Below are positions 55,364-63,438 of a DNA stretch of 64,000 nt, one piece after another (positions within the stretch are counted from its first letter, which is position 1; each line of letters starts with the position of its first letter). The stretch spans positions 1 through 64,000 of the forward strand of contig JAGBIL010000036.1 in assembly GCA_017935025.1 (NCBI GenBank), read 5' to 3'. The position numbers were made by a program, and so were the translations under genes. This stretch comes from Opitutales bacterium (GTDB lineage Bacteria > Verrucomicrobiota > Verrucomicrobiia > Opitutales > UBA953). Below the pieces are notes generated by a model. That model saw nothing but the letters and a program-made list of their open reading frames with translations, ran no database searches and was not told where the DNA came from.

Positions 55364-55449
55364 TTCGGAGGAATTAGAAATCAGAAATTAGGAATGAGAA
55401 AAGCAGTGTCCTTTCTAATTCCTCATTCCCAATTTCTAATTTTTTTATC
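55364..55449. repeat. AT-rich TAATTCC/TTTCTAATT dispersed repeat, copy 3
   Basis: This spacer between tadA and the beta-CASP gene carries AATTAGAAATCAGAAATTAG and then the complementary-type words CTAATTCCTCATTCCC, TTTCTAATTT, so it can fold on itself. It belongs to the same family as 36436 and 37257. Confidence 0.7.
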
Positions 55450-56808
55450 TTAGATTTCTTCGGGAACGCCGGGTTCGAGGTTGACGGTTTTGGTTTTCGG
55501 AAGTTCGATGGCGAATTCCTCTTCAAACCATTCCCGCGCTTCGGGATCGCCGTGCGTGAGCACCGCTACGCGCGGTTCTACGCTGTAAACAAATTCCATC
55601 ATGCGTTCCCGCGTGGTGTGACCGCTGAGGTCGTATTTGGAAACCGTCGCCAAAACGCGGGAGATAAAATTTAGGTCGGCAAAGCGTAATTCGTCGATAT
55701 TCGTGCGGGTGAGCAGGCGTCCGCCCGGCGTGTCGGGATCGCAGTAGCCGACGAACGCGACGAGGTTGTGCGCGTGCCCGAGCATATTGGCGGCGATGTG
55801 CCACGCGGGCGTGTGCTCGACAAGCATTCCGCTCGAAAGCAGGTAAATCCCTTGTACGGGAACGTCCGTTCCGGGTTCTTCCCAAGTGCGCAACGCCTGA
55901 ACGCCGAGGTCTTTCATCAGCGAGCGGTGAAATTTCACGTCCCCGGTTTTTCTCGACATCGTGTCGAAATAATCCGCCAAATCCAAGCCCAGCCCCGTGC
56001 AGAAAACCGGAATTTCTTTCGGAATACGTCCGTCGTTTTTGGCTTGGTTGAAAATGTGAACGAGTTCCTGCATACGCCCGAAGGCAAACGCGGGAACGAG
56101 CACGCTTCCGCCTCCGGAGAGCGTTCCCGCGACATCGCTGACGAGGCGTTCGACTTCCTCGTCGCGCGTGGCATCCTCCGCTTCCGTCGCACCGCGCGTC
56201 GTTTCCAAAATCAGCGTATCGATTTTTTCGGCGGGAAAATCCGCACCTTCCACCGTTTCCTGATCATGGAAACAAACGTCTCCCGTGAAGAAAATTTTGC
56301 GGTGGCGGTATTCAACCATGCACCCGACCGCGCCGGCGACGTGCCCCGACGGGTAGAGTGTGAACGTGATTTCGTCGTCGTTTTCGTGAAAAGTCTTCGG
56401 TACGCCAAGCGGGAGCGCCGTCAGTGCCGCGTCCACGCGATCGAGTTCGCTGTAAGTATAAAGCGGATACTCGTTGATGTGTTTTTCGTCACGCTGGCGG
56501 AGCATTACGCCGATACAGTTGCGCAAGATCCGCGTGGCGACAATGCGGCTCGCCGGGGAGCAAAGCACGCGGGTTTGCGGGTGTTCCCGTAAAAGCACGG
56601 GCAGGGCGCCGACGTGGTCGAGGTGGCAATGCGAGAGAATGACGAAGTCGATGGACAAGTCGCGCACGAGATTGAGCTGCGGCAACGCGTCGCGTCCCCA
56701 TTTTTTCGGATGAAGTCCGCAGTCGAAGAGAATACGGAACGGACCGATTTCGGCGAGAAGGCAATTCGCACCGATGTCTTTTGCGCAATTTAAATCCGTG
56801 ATGTGCAT
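55450..56808 (-). CDS. MBL-fold beta-CASP hydrolase (RNA-processing type)
   Basis: The 452-residue protein is a metallo-beta-lactamase-fold protein with a beta-CASP insertion, like bacterial CPSF73 homologues and Ysh1-type proteins. The metal site is SHCHLDHVGALP (HxHxDH), then GDVCFHD and the later SGHTTRERMMEF and THGD blocks. The beta-CASP part carries GGSVLVPAFAFGRMQELV. It probably cuts RNA; DNA is possible. It is not RNase J, which has a different C-terminal domain, and it lacks N-terminal KH domains found in archaeal homologues. Confidence 0.88.
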   Translation of the reverse strand: MHITDLNCAKDIGANCLLAEIGPFRILFDCGLHPKKWGRDALPQLNLVRDLSIDFVILSHCHLDHVGALPVLLREHPQTRVLCSPASRIVATRILRNCIGVMLRQRDEKHINEYPLYTYSELDRVDAALTALPLGVPKTFHENDDEITFTLYPSGHVAGAVGCMVEYRHRKIFFTGDVCFHDQETVEGADFPAEKIDTLILETTRGATEAEDATRDEEVERLVSDVAGTLSGGGSVLVPAFAFGRMQELVHIFNQAKNDGRIPKEIPVFCTGLGLDLADYFDTMSRKTGDVKFHRSLMKDLGVQALRTWEEPGTDVPVQGIYLLSSGMLVEHTPAWHIAANMLGHAHNLVAFVGYCDPDTPGGRLLTRTNIDELRFADLNFISRVLATVSKYDLSGHTTRERMMEFVYSVEPRVAVLTHGDPEAREWFEEEFAIELPKTKTVNLEPGVPEEI

Positions 56809-56859
56809 GTGGCTAAAAACTATGTGTTCCCGCGTGTTCCCGCAAATTGAAATTTATGT

Positions 56860-57720
56860 TTAAGAGGCGGCGACACCGAGAAGTGTGTTCGCATTAAAAA
56901 GCGCGTGAATACAAATCGGCGCGGCGAGGCGTCCCGCTCTTTCGTAAGACCAGCAAAAAACGCAGCCGAGCACCGCAAGCGGCAAGTAAGAGGCGGGCGC
57001 ATCGTGCATCAGCGCGAAAATCACGCTCGAAAGCACGGCGGCGGGAACGGCGCTCATTTTGCTTTTCAGAAAACGATACAGCCCCGCTCGGAAGATGATT
57101 TCCTCGATAATCGGCGTGAGAATCGCAATCGCGGGAACGCAAAGCGCAACGAGTAAGGGGTTATCCGTCTGCCTCAGCGCCGTTACGAGCACCTGGTCAT
57201 CCTGAAAACTTTCCGGTAAATACGGAGTCAGGAGTTGCGTCAAAAGCATGATTGCGAGTGTTGCACAAAATCCCATTGCGAACATCGCAGGAACGCCGAA
57301 TCTGTTATTCGGCGAAAGCCAAGCACGCGCCGATTCGCGAAGCTCGGCGGAATCCGCGTCAAAATTTTTCGGAAACGCTTCCGGGAAAATTTTGACGGCA
57401 AGAAGCAAGGTCGCGAGCGATAGTATTTGCATCACGGGAATGAGATACAAAATCCCGCTTCCCGAGGAAAGTTGATCCGGAAAAACCGCGCGCGCCGCCG
57501 CCGAGCAAATCAGCCCGACGGCAAGCAGGCAAAACACTGCAACACCCGAGAACGCGCAAAACTGCGATGCCGACGCGCACCACGGCGCAAGCCGTTCCCG
57601 CCGCAGTGCAGGCTCGCGTTTCAGCGCGCGAAACTGCGCGACTCCGACGCCTGCTCCGGTGAGCGCGAGTAGCGCCCAGCCGAAGAAAATAATTTGGGCG
57701 GCGACGGGTCCTTCACTCAT
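56860..57720 (-). CDS. CPBP-family intramembrane metalloprotease
   Basis: This 286-residue membrane protein has about eight helices. The CPBP (Abi) motifs are present: EEIIFRAGLYRF for the glutamates and Arg, SSVIFALMHD with His, and ICIHALFNAN with His and Asn. Bacterial members include type II CAAX prenyl-protease relatives and bacteriocin-immunity proteins; the substrate is unknown. The start overlaps the stop of the exported gene upstream (ATGA), which points to joint function. Confidence 0.85.
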   Translation of the reverse strand: MSEGPVAAQIIFFGWALLALTGAGVGVAQFRALKREPALRRERLAPWCASASQFCAFSGVAVFCLLAVGLICSAAARAVFPDQLSSGSGILYLIPVMQILSLATLLLAVKIFPEAFPKNFDADSAELRESARAWLSPNNRFGVPAMFAMGFCATLAIMLLTQLLTPYLPESFQDDQVLVTALRQTDNPLLVALCVPAIAILTPIIEEIIFRAGLYRFLKSKMSAVPAAVLSSVIFALMHDAPASYLPLAVLGCVFCWSYERAGRLAAPICIHALFNANTLLGVAAS

Positions 57721-59261
57721 TTTTTCGTGCCGGGTTTCGTGGAGATTTTCAGCGTTTCGCCTTCCTTGAGCTCAAGTCCGCGGAAAATCACGAAGTTTTC
57801 CGTCAGAATATCCGGCTTAACTTCGGTTTTTTCGTTCCCGCCGACAATGCGAGCTGTCGTTTTGGCAACGAAAATGCGCTCCGGAAACCACAGGCAGAAA
57901 TCGCCTTTGTAGGCGTTCCCGTCCGTCGGTTTTACGGTAAACTTCTGTGCGCCGGAGTCGCGGCTCACCGTACAATTCCACGGCTGCGTGCTCGGCGCGT
58001 CCGGATTGAAGCGCGTGCGGTAGAGAGGGTCGCCGTAAAACGCGACGGTGTCGCGGTCGTGAATGCGGCCCATGAGTTCGCGCGTCGGCTCCATCTGTTT
58101 CGCGAGAACCGCCATGGCGATTTCTTCCATGTTGAGCGAGTCCATCCCCTCGGGATTGAGCCTGACGGGAACATGAACGAGCGCTTCCGGAAGGTTTTTC
58201 AGCAAAATCTGATTATTGAAAAACCACGCTTGCCCGACACTTGTCGCCTGGTGCCCGCCGAAGAATTGTCCGGAGGTGCCCCAGCCGCCTTCGCCGAACC
58301 AAGTCGGCACCGTGTACCCGACGAATTGTTTGACGTTGGCGGCGGAAATCGCGGTTATGACCATCGAAAACGGCGTGCGTAACGCGTCGCCGAAAAGGCA
58401 GTTTCCGGAGGCGATCCAGACTTTTTCGTCCGGCGTTTTCGGGAGTTTTTTCAGATTTTCTTTTTTGAAAAGTTCCTTGGCCTTTTCTTCCTTGCCGAGG
58501 GTGTAAACAAAGTTTGTTCGTTGCTTTCGAGGCACGAGATAAAAGTCCGTTCCCGCAGACGCGATCAGCCCTTCGCCAAACGGCATTTCGAGGTTAAATT
58601 CTGTGGCGTGCGAGGCGGAAATCAGGAATTGCGGGCGTTTTTCCTCCCAGAATTTTGCAAAAATATCGACCATTTCCGCGTCGGCGGGGGCGTTGGTTTT
58701 TTCCGAGGAAACGTAGTTTTCCGTTTCGATAAATTCGCGCGGTCCCCAGTCTGTGATGAAGGCGCTTTTCTTGAAACGTTTCTGGTCAAAATTCGTGGTG
58801 CCGAGCGCGCGGTCGAGAATCAGCGGTTTGTCTTTTCCGAGTAGCGTTCCCGCTGTCGCTCCGTCTTTCCCCGTGACGATGCCCCAGAGAAAATCTCCGT
58901 AAATGTCGTCGTTCATTTCGCGGGAAAGTTTGTGTAGCTTGGCGACGAAAACGCGGTCGATTTCTTCCGGAGCGGCGACAACGGCGACGTAGCGCGGTGC
59001 TGTTTTTTTCAAGACATTTTTCGCGGAGGAAACATCGTTCCCGCGCCACACGATGAGTTTTCCGTTGTAGCGCTTGACGAATTTCGCGGCGGCGGCTTTC
59101 CAGTCTTTTTGTTTCAGCGTTTTTTCCGAGATCAAAACGGCGTATTCGCCTTTTGCGGGAACGACTTCGGCATCGTCGGCTCTCGTCCCGGCGGCGAAAA
59201 CCGACGGAGCGACAAACGATGCGGAAGCAAGAAGGAGGAGTATTTTTTTCATGTTTTTCAT
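57717..59261 (-). CDS. Uncharacterised exported protein, possible gingipain-like (C25) cysteine protease
   Basis: The protein has a signal peptide ending near residue 24 and 514 residues in all. I do not recognise a close family. The region PRYVAVVAAPEEID and DDIYGDFLWGIVTGKDG (about 89-133) is like the start of the caspase-type domain of gingipains, where a Leu-Val-Gly-Asp strand is followed by Tyr-x-Asp-x-x-x-Gly. A possible His/Cys dyad is His218 in SASHATEF and Cys288 in ASGNCLFGD, 70 residues apart, which is wider than in gingipain R. The C-terminal 130 residues are beta-rich. The overlap with the CPBP protease gene suggests a common process. The start at 59261 is likely; an ATG nine bases downstream would also give a signal peptide. 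Confidence 0.5.
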   Translation of the reverse strand: MKNMKKILLLLASASFVAPSVFAAGTRADDAEVVPAKGEYAVLISEKTLKQKDWKAAAAKFVKRYNGKLIVWRGNDVSSAKNVLKKTAPRYVAVVAAPEEIDRVFVAKLHKLSREMNDDIYGDFLWGIVTGKDGATAGTLLGKDKPLILDRALGTTNFDQKRFKKSAFITDWGPREFIETENYVSSEKTNAPADAEMVDIFAKFWEEKRPQFLISASHATEFNLEMPFGEGLIASAGTDFYLVPRKQRTNFVYTLGKEEKAKELFKKENLKKLPKTPDEKVWIASGNCLFGDALRTPFSMVITAISAANVKQFVGYTVPTWFGEGGWGTSGQFFGGHQATSVGQAWFFNNQILLKNLPEALVHVPVRLNPEGMDSLNMEEIAMAVLAKQMEPTRELMGRIHDRDTVAFYGDPLYRTRFNPDAPSTQPWNCTVSRDSGAQKFTVKPTDGNAYKGDFCLWFPERIFVAKTTARIVGGNEKTEVKPDILTENFVIFRGLELKEGETLKISTKPGTKK

Positions 59262-59265
59262 ATGC

Positions 59266-59925
59266 TTAGTGTAAAAGTTTTTGTGCGCGGAACGTTTCGA
59301 TTTCGGCAATGAGCAACTTGCCGATTTCGGTTTTGGGCGCCGGACCGAGCACTTTGCGGAAACCGTCGTTTCCGAGCAGGAAAATCGTGTTGTCATCCGC
59401 GCCGAATGCTCCGACGTTCCCGCGTCCGACAAGATTTGCCGCAATGAGATCGAGATTTTTTTCGACGAGTTTTTTTCGTGCGTAGGTTTCGATGTCTTGC
59501 GTTTCGGCGGCGAAGCCGACCACGGTTTGGCGCGGCGTTTTCGTCGTGGCGACGGTTTTTAAAATATCGGCGACCGGTTCAAATTCGACAACCATGCCGG
59601 CCCCGTCTTTTTTGCGTTTGTGCGGCTCGTAGTGTTTCGGTCGGAAATCGCAAACGGCGGCGGTTTTTATCAAAACGTCGCACCGCGGGAACGCGTCGCG
59701 CACGGCGGCGAGCATTTCTTCGCCTGTCGTTACGGGAACGAGGTTCACGCCTTCCGGGACGGGCAGCGAAACGTTTGCACTGACGAGAATGACGTTTGCG
59801 CCGCGTTCCCGCGCGGCGGCGGCGATTGCATAGCCCATTTTTCCGCTCGAAGGATTGGAAATAAATCGTACGGGATCAAAAAATTCTCGGGTTGCGCCCG
59901 CGGTAATAAGCACGGTTTTCATCAT
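59266..59925 (-). CDS. coaB: Phosphopantothenate-cysteine ligase, stand-alone CoaB
   Basis: CoaB joins 4'-phosphopantothenate to cysteine in coenzyme A synthesis. The 219-residue protein has only the CoaB half: ITAGATREFFDPVRFISNPSSGKMG, AAVCDFRP and, in the place of the usual KIKK loop, KKDG, then FAAETQD and ANLVGRGNVGAFG. In most bacteria this domain is fused to CoaC (the decarboxylase); here CoaC must come from elsewhere. It lies four bases upstream of the exported gene on the same strand. Confidence 0.9.
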   Translation of the reverse strand: MMKTVLITAGATREFFDPVRFISNPSSGKMGYAIAAAARERGANVILVSANVSLPVPEGVNLVPVTTGEEMLAAVRDAFPRCDVLIKTAAVCDFRPKHYEPHKRKKDGAGMVVEFEPVADILKTVATTKTPRQTVVGFAAETQDIETYARKKLVEKNLDLIAANLVGRGNVGAFGADDNTIFLLGNDGFRKVLGPAPKTEIGKLLIAEIETFRAQKLLH

Positions 59926-60229
59926 TTATCGAGGTGGCGAAATTCAACGCGGAATTTTTCTCCGATTCAATTGCAAATTAAAGATTTAACGAAGAGTCGG
60001 ACCCACGAATAAACACCAATAAACACGAATTATTTTATAACACAGGTGTCGCAGATTAAAGCAGATGAAAAAAAAACTTTCTGTTTTTACGGCTTTACCC
60101 GATTTTTTTTTGACTGCAACGGAACGGAAGTAAAAGAAGAAAGTTTTATAAAGAATATCTGATTTTATCTGTTTAATCCACGTTAAATAAAATTGGTGTT
60201 TATTTGTGTCATTCGCGGTTTCTTAACCC
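59926..60229. repeat. 304-base intergenic repeat with long imperfect inverted arms
   Basis: No gene is seen. Left words CACGAATAAACACCAATAAA (from 60004) and CAGATTAAAGCAGAT (from about 60050) face right words ATCTGATTTTATCTG (from about 60158) and ATTGGTGTTTATTTGTG (from about 60191). The whole forms a long imperfect inverted repeat of about 220 bases. The words are of the class seen in other spacers of the window. It may act as a terminator for uvrC. Confidence 0.6.
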
Positions 60230-61705
60230 TCAAACATTTTTCAAAAAGGAGAAAAGTTCTTCTGCGAATTTTTCTCCGATGCCTTCGACAGAGCGAAGTT
60301 CATCGAGCGTGGCGGCTTTGAGGCGCGGAATCGTGCGGAAGCGCGCGAGCAGAGCTTCCTTGCGGCGCTCGCCCAAGCCGGGCATTTCGTCGAGCACGGA
60401 TTCTCGGATTTTTTTCGAGCGCAAATCCGCGTTGTAGGAATTGGCGAAGCGGTGAGCTTCGTCGCGCAGGCGTTGCACGAGGCGGAGCGCGGGACAATCG
60501 TCCGGCATTTTCAGCGGGTCGCGTCCGTCGTGAAAAATGATGTATTCTTCGCGTTTTGCCATGCCGACCATCATCGGCGGTTCTATGCCGATTTCGGCAA
60601 ACGCTTCAAGCGCGGAGTGGACTTGCCCGATGCCGCCGTCGATGACGATTAAGTCCGGGAAGGAGCGGTTTTCGCGGTGCAGGCGCGAGTAGCGACGGAA
60701 AATCGTCTCGCGCATTGAGCGGAAGTCGTCGTTTCCGACATAGCCTTTGATGCGGAAGCGGCGGTATTCGTTTTTGTCGGGAACACCGTCGCGAAAATGC
60801 ACGCAGGAGGAAACGACAAACGTTCCCGAAATGTGCGAAATGTCGAAACATTCCATCGTGCGCGGCGGCGTTTTCATGGCGAGAATTTCGCCGAGTTGTT
60901 TTACGGCGTCGAGCGGCGAAGTCGGGTCCGGAAGCGGGTTCCCGCGTGCGAAACGGCGGGATTTTTCCAGCGTCGCTTCAATCGCGGCGATTTGGTCGCG
61001 GAGCATTGCCGCGCGTTCGTAATCGCGGATTTCGGCGGCGTCCGCCATCGCGGCGCGGAGGCGTTCGACTTCCTCGCGGTCGCGTCCTTCGAGAAAATCG
61101 CAGGCGGCATCGACGCGGGAACGGTATTCTTCGGCGGAAACCTCGTTGGCGTGTCCGTAAATTTCGGCCCGCACGTCGTTGTAAAGCCGCCAGCGGCCGT
61201 CGGGAAGTTTTTGCGGATGCGTGTCGCCGAGAATGATGCCGAATTTTTTGCGGAGTTGCGCAAGCGTGCGGCGCACGCCCGTGGAGTGCGGGAACGGACC
61301 GAAGTAGCGCGCTTTGTCGGTCGTGCGCACGCGCACGAGGCGGAACGCGGGAAGCTCGGCGTTTAAATCGACGCGGATTTGGATGAACTGTTTGTCGTCG
61401 GTAAAAAGCGTGTTGTATTTCGGTTTGAGCTCTTTGATGAGGCGACCTTCGAGCAAAAGCGCTTCCGTTTCCGAGCGCACGACGTGAAATTCAAAATCCG
61501 CAATCAGCTCGACGAGCATACGGATTTTCGGTCCGAGCATCGGGCGGCGTCCGGGTTGAAAGTAGGTGGAAACGCGGTTTTTGAGGTTTTTCGCTTTGCC
61601 GACGTAAATAATCGAGCCGAGGCGGTCCTTCATCAGGTACACGCCCGGTTTGCGCGGGAGCGCCCGCACTTTCGTTTTCAGCGATTCCTCGTATTTTTCC
61701 TGCAT
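60230..61705 (-). CDS. uvrC: Excinuclease ABC subunit C lacking the cluster cysteines
   Basis: UvrC makes both cuts in nucleotide excision repair. The 491-residue protein has the GIY-YIG domain (PGVYLMKDRLGSIIYVGKAKN, residues 20-45). A region follows where the usual four cysteines (Cys154, 166, 174, 178 in E. coli) are missing: LRKKFGIILGDTHPQKLPDG and the next 30 residues hold no Cys. The UVR motif (YERAAMLRDQIAAIE) binds UvrB. The RNase H-like nuclease shows Asp in MECFDISHISG, VIDGG and RDEAH, and a helix-hairpin-helix tail (LDEMPGLGERR, LRSVEGIGEKFAEEL) closes the protein. It is shorter than usual (about 600) mainly in the middle. Cutting residues are all present. Confidence 0.92.
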   Translation of the reverse strand: MQEKYEESLKTKVRALPRKPGVYLMKDRLGSIIYVGKAKNLKNRVSTYFQPGRRPMLGPKIRMLVELIADFEFHVVRSETEALLLEGRLIKELKPKYNTLFTDDKQFIQIRVDLNAELPAFRLVRVRTTDKARYFGPFPHSTGVRRTLAQLRKKFGIILGDTHPQKLPDGRWRLYNDVRAEIYGHANEVSAEEYRSRVDAACDFLEGRDREEVERLRAAMADAAEIRDYERAAMLRDQIAAIEATLEKSRRFARGNPLPDPTSPLDAVKQLGEILAMKTPPRTMECFDISHISGTFVVSSCVHFRDGVPDKNEYRRFRIKGYVGNDDFRSMRETIFRRYSRLHRENRSFPDLIVIDGGIGQVHSALEAFAEIGIEPPMMVGMAKREEYIIFHDGRDPLKMPDDCPALRLVQRLRDEAHRFANSYNADLRSKKIRESVLDEMPGLGERRKEALLARFRTIPRLKAATLDELRSVEGIGEKFAEELFSFLKNV

Positions 61706-61855
61706 TCGGGAAAAGATTAAACCACGGATTCAGCCCGATTCCTACGGTTTTTTTTTTCAACCTAAAATGCGTAAAGATTTCATATAAATCATATAAGAAC
61801 GCGCCTTTGCGTTTCCTTTTTTCATGAGGAAACGTTATTTTGAGTTCCCGCGAAG

Positions 61856-62953
61856 ATGAAAAAAATAATCCACATCGACATGGACGCGTTTTTCGCGTCT
61901 GTGGAGCAGCGCGATAATCCGGAGTTGCGCGGCAAGCCGATCGCGGTCGCGCGCGACACGGTGCGTAACGTCGTTTCTACGGCGAGCTACGAGGCGCGCC
62001 GCTACGGCGTGCGCTCGGCGTTGTCGGTTGCGAAGGCGAAGCGGCTTTGCCCGCGCCTGATTCTCGTGCCGCCGCGCCACGATGTTTACAAAAAAGTTTC
62101 CGCGCAAATCCGGGAAATTTTTCTGCGTTACACGGATTTGGTGGAGCCGCTTTCCCTGGACGAAGCGTATTTGGACGTAACCCGCTCGCCGAGCGGGAAA
62201 ACAGCAACGCAAATCGCGCGGGAAATTCGAGCAGCAATTCGCAAGGAGCTCGGGTTGACGGCGTCGGCGGGAGTTTCGTTCAACAAATTTTTGGCAAAAA
62301 TCGCGTCGGATTTGAGAAAACCGGACGGACTTTCGCGGATTTTGCCGAAAGATGCACCGGCATTTTTGGATTCTCTGAACGTGGAAAACTTTTTCGGCGT
62401 AGGACCCGCAACCGCGAAAAAAATGCACGCACTCGGGATTTTTACGGGAAAAGATCTGCGGGAACGCACACGGGAGGAACTGACGGAGCATTTCGGAAAA
62501 ACGGGCGCGTGGTTTTACGAAATTGTGCGCGGGAACGATTTGCGCGAGGTCGAGCCGAACCGCGAACGCGTTTCGCTGGGTGTGGAAGACACGTTCCCGC
62601 ACGATTTGATAGGCACGGAAGCGTGCGCGGAGGAACTTCAAATCATCGCAAAGGAATTGGAGCGCAGGCTTTCGCGGGCGAATTTTTCCGGCTACACGCT
62701 GACGCTCAAGATTAAATTTTCGGATTTTACGCAAATGACGCGATCGCGAACGCGGGAACACGTTTTTTCCGATACGGAGGATTTGTGGCGCACAGCGAAA
62801 GCGTTGCTCGAAGAACATCTGCCGCCGAAAAAACCCGTGCGACTCCTCGGAATTACGATTTCCAACGCGGCGCCGCTTGTTCCCGAGGCTACGGCAAAAA
62901 AGACAAATCCCCGTTCCCGCACCGACGAACGCCAACTGACGCTCCCGCTCTAA
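61856..62953 (+). CDS. dinB: DNA polymerase IV (DinB)
   Basis: This 365-residue Y-family polymerase copies past lesions. The catalytic Asp is in HIDMDAFFASVEQ and the second acidic pair in LSLDEAYLDVT. The thumb has GVGPATAKKM, and the little-finger region runs to about 340. The end QLTLPL is a good beta-clamp binding motif. The steric-gate residue is the second Phe of DAFFASVE. No LexA box is obvious upstream. uvrC is divergent, 150 bases away, so two repair genes share a promoter region. Confidence 0.95.
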   Translation: MKKIIHIDMDAFFASVEQRDNPELRGKPIAVARDTVRNVVSTASYEARRYGVRSALSVAKAKRLCPRLILVPPRHDVYKKVSAQIREIFLRYTDLVEPLSLDEAYLDVTRSPSGKTATQIAREIRAAIRKELGLTASAGVSFNKFLAKIASDLRKPDGLSRILPKDAPAFLDSLNVENFFGVGPATAKKMHALGIFTGKDLRERTREELTEHFGKTGAWFYEIVRGNDLREVEPNRERVSLGVEDTFPHDLIGTEACAEELQIIAKELERRLSRANFSGYTLTLKIKFSDFTQMTRSRTREHVFSDTEDLWRTAKALLEEHLPPKKPVRLLGITISNAAPLVPEATAKKTNPRSRTDERQLTLPL

Positions 62954-63438
62954 CCGCAACGAGCGCGGGAACGCACGAAGTTTTTTTGGGGTTTATCCAC
63001 GAATTTACACAAATTTCACGGATTTTGTCATGGAGGACAGCCGTCTCGGCTGTCCTTTTTTCTTTTGTCCTTGCAGGACAAAGCGACATGGTTCCACGCT
63101 TCGCTTACTTGTCGCTTCCGTGGGGTAGACGAAGTTTTTTAGAACCACGGGATGCACAGAACCCACGGAATTATTTTCAATGCAAAGCACGCAAAGTTTT
63201 TTAAGAACAGAGAAAGAATCTGATTTCCAATTCATAATTTTTCAAAAAAGGTAAAAACACGCACTGAAAGCGCAACAAGACCATAGCCCGGGGCAAGCGA
63301 GCGATATGCCTTTTTGCGCTTTCTCCGCTTGCTTTTGTTGTGCCGGGTGGAGAAAATTCAATTGATTCCGGTTTTGTTTTTGGTATGACTTTTTAGGTAG
63401 CAATTAACCCCAAGTCATCATCTTTCATTGAACCTGTT
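62954..63438. repeat. 485-base intergenic repeat region before the ankyrin lipoprotein
   Basis: I see no gene. Contents: at 63000-63058 a segment that is the reverse complement of the one at about 247-300, including a GGACAGCC/GGCTGTCC inverted repeat and a following T run; a CCACGG-rich part to 63200; and a second inverted repeat GAAAGCGCAA/TTGCGCTTTC at 63266-63323 with a further GCAAGCG/CGCTTGC pair. The lipoprotein gene follows after A/T-rich sequence. Confidence 0.65.
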
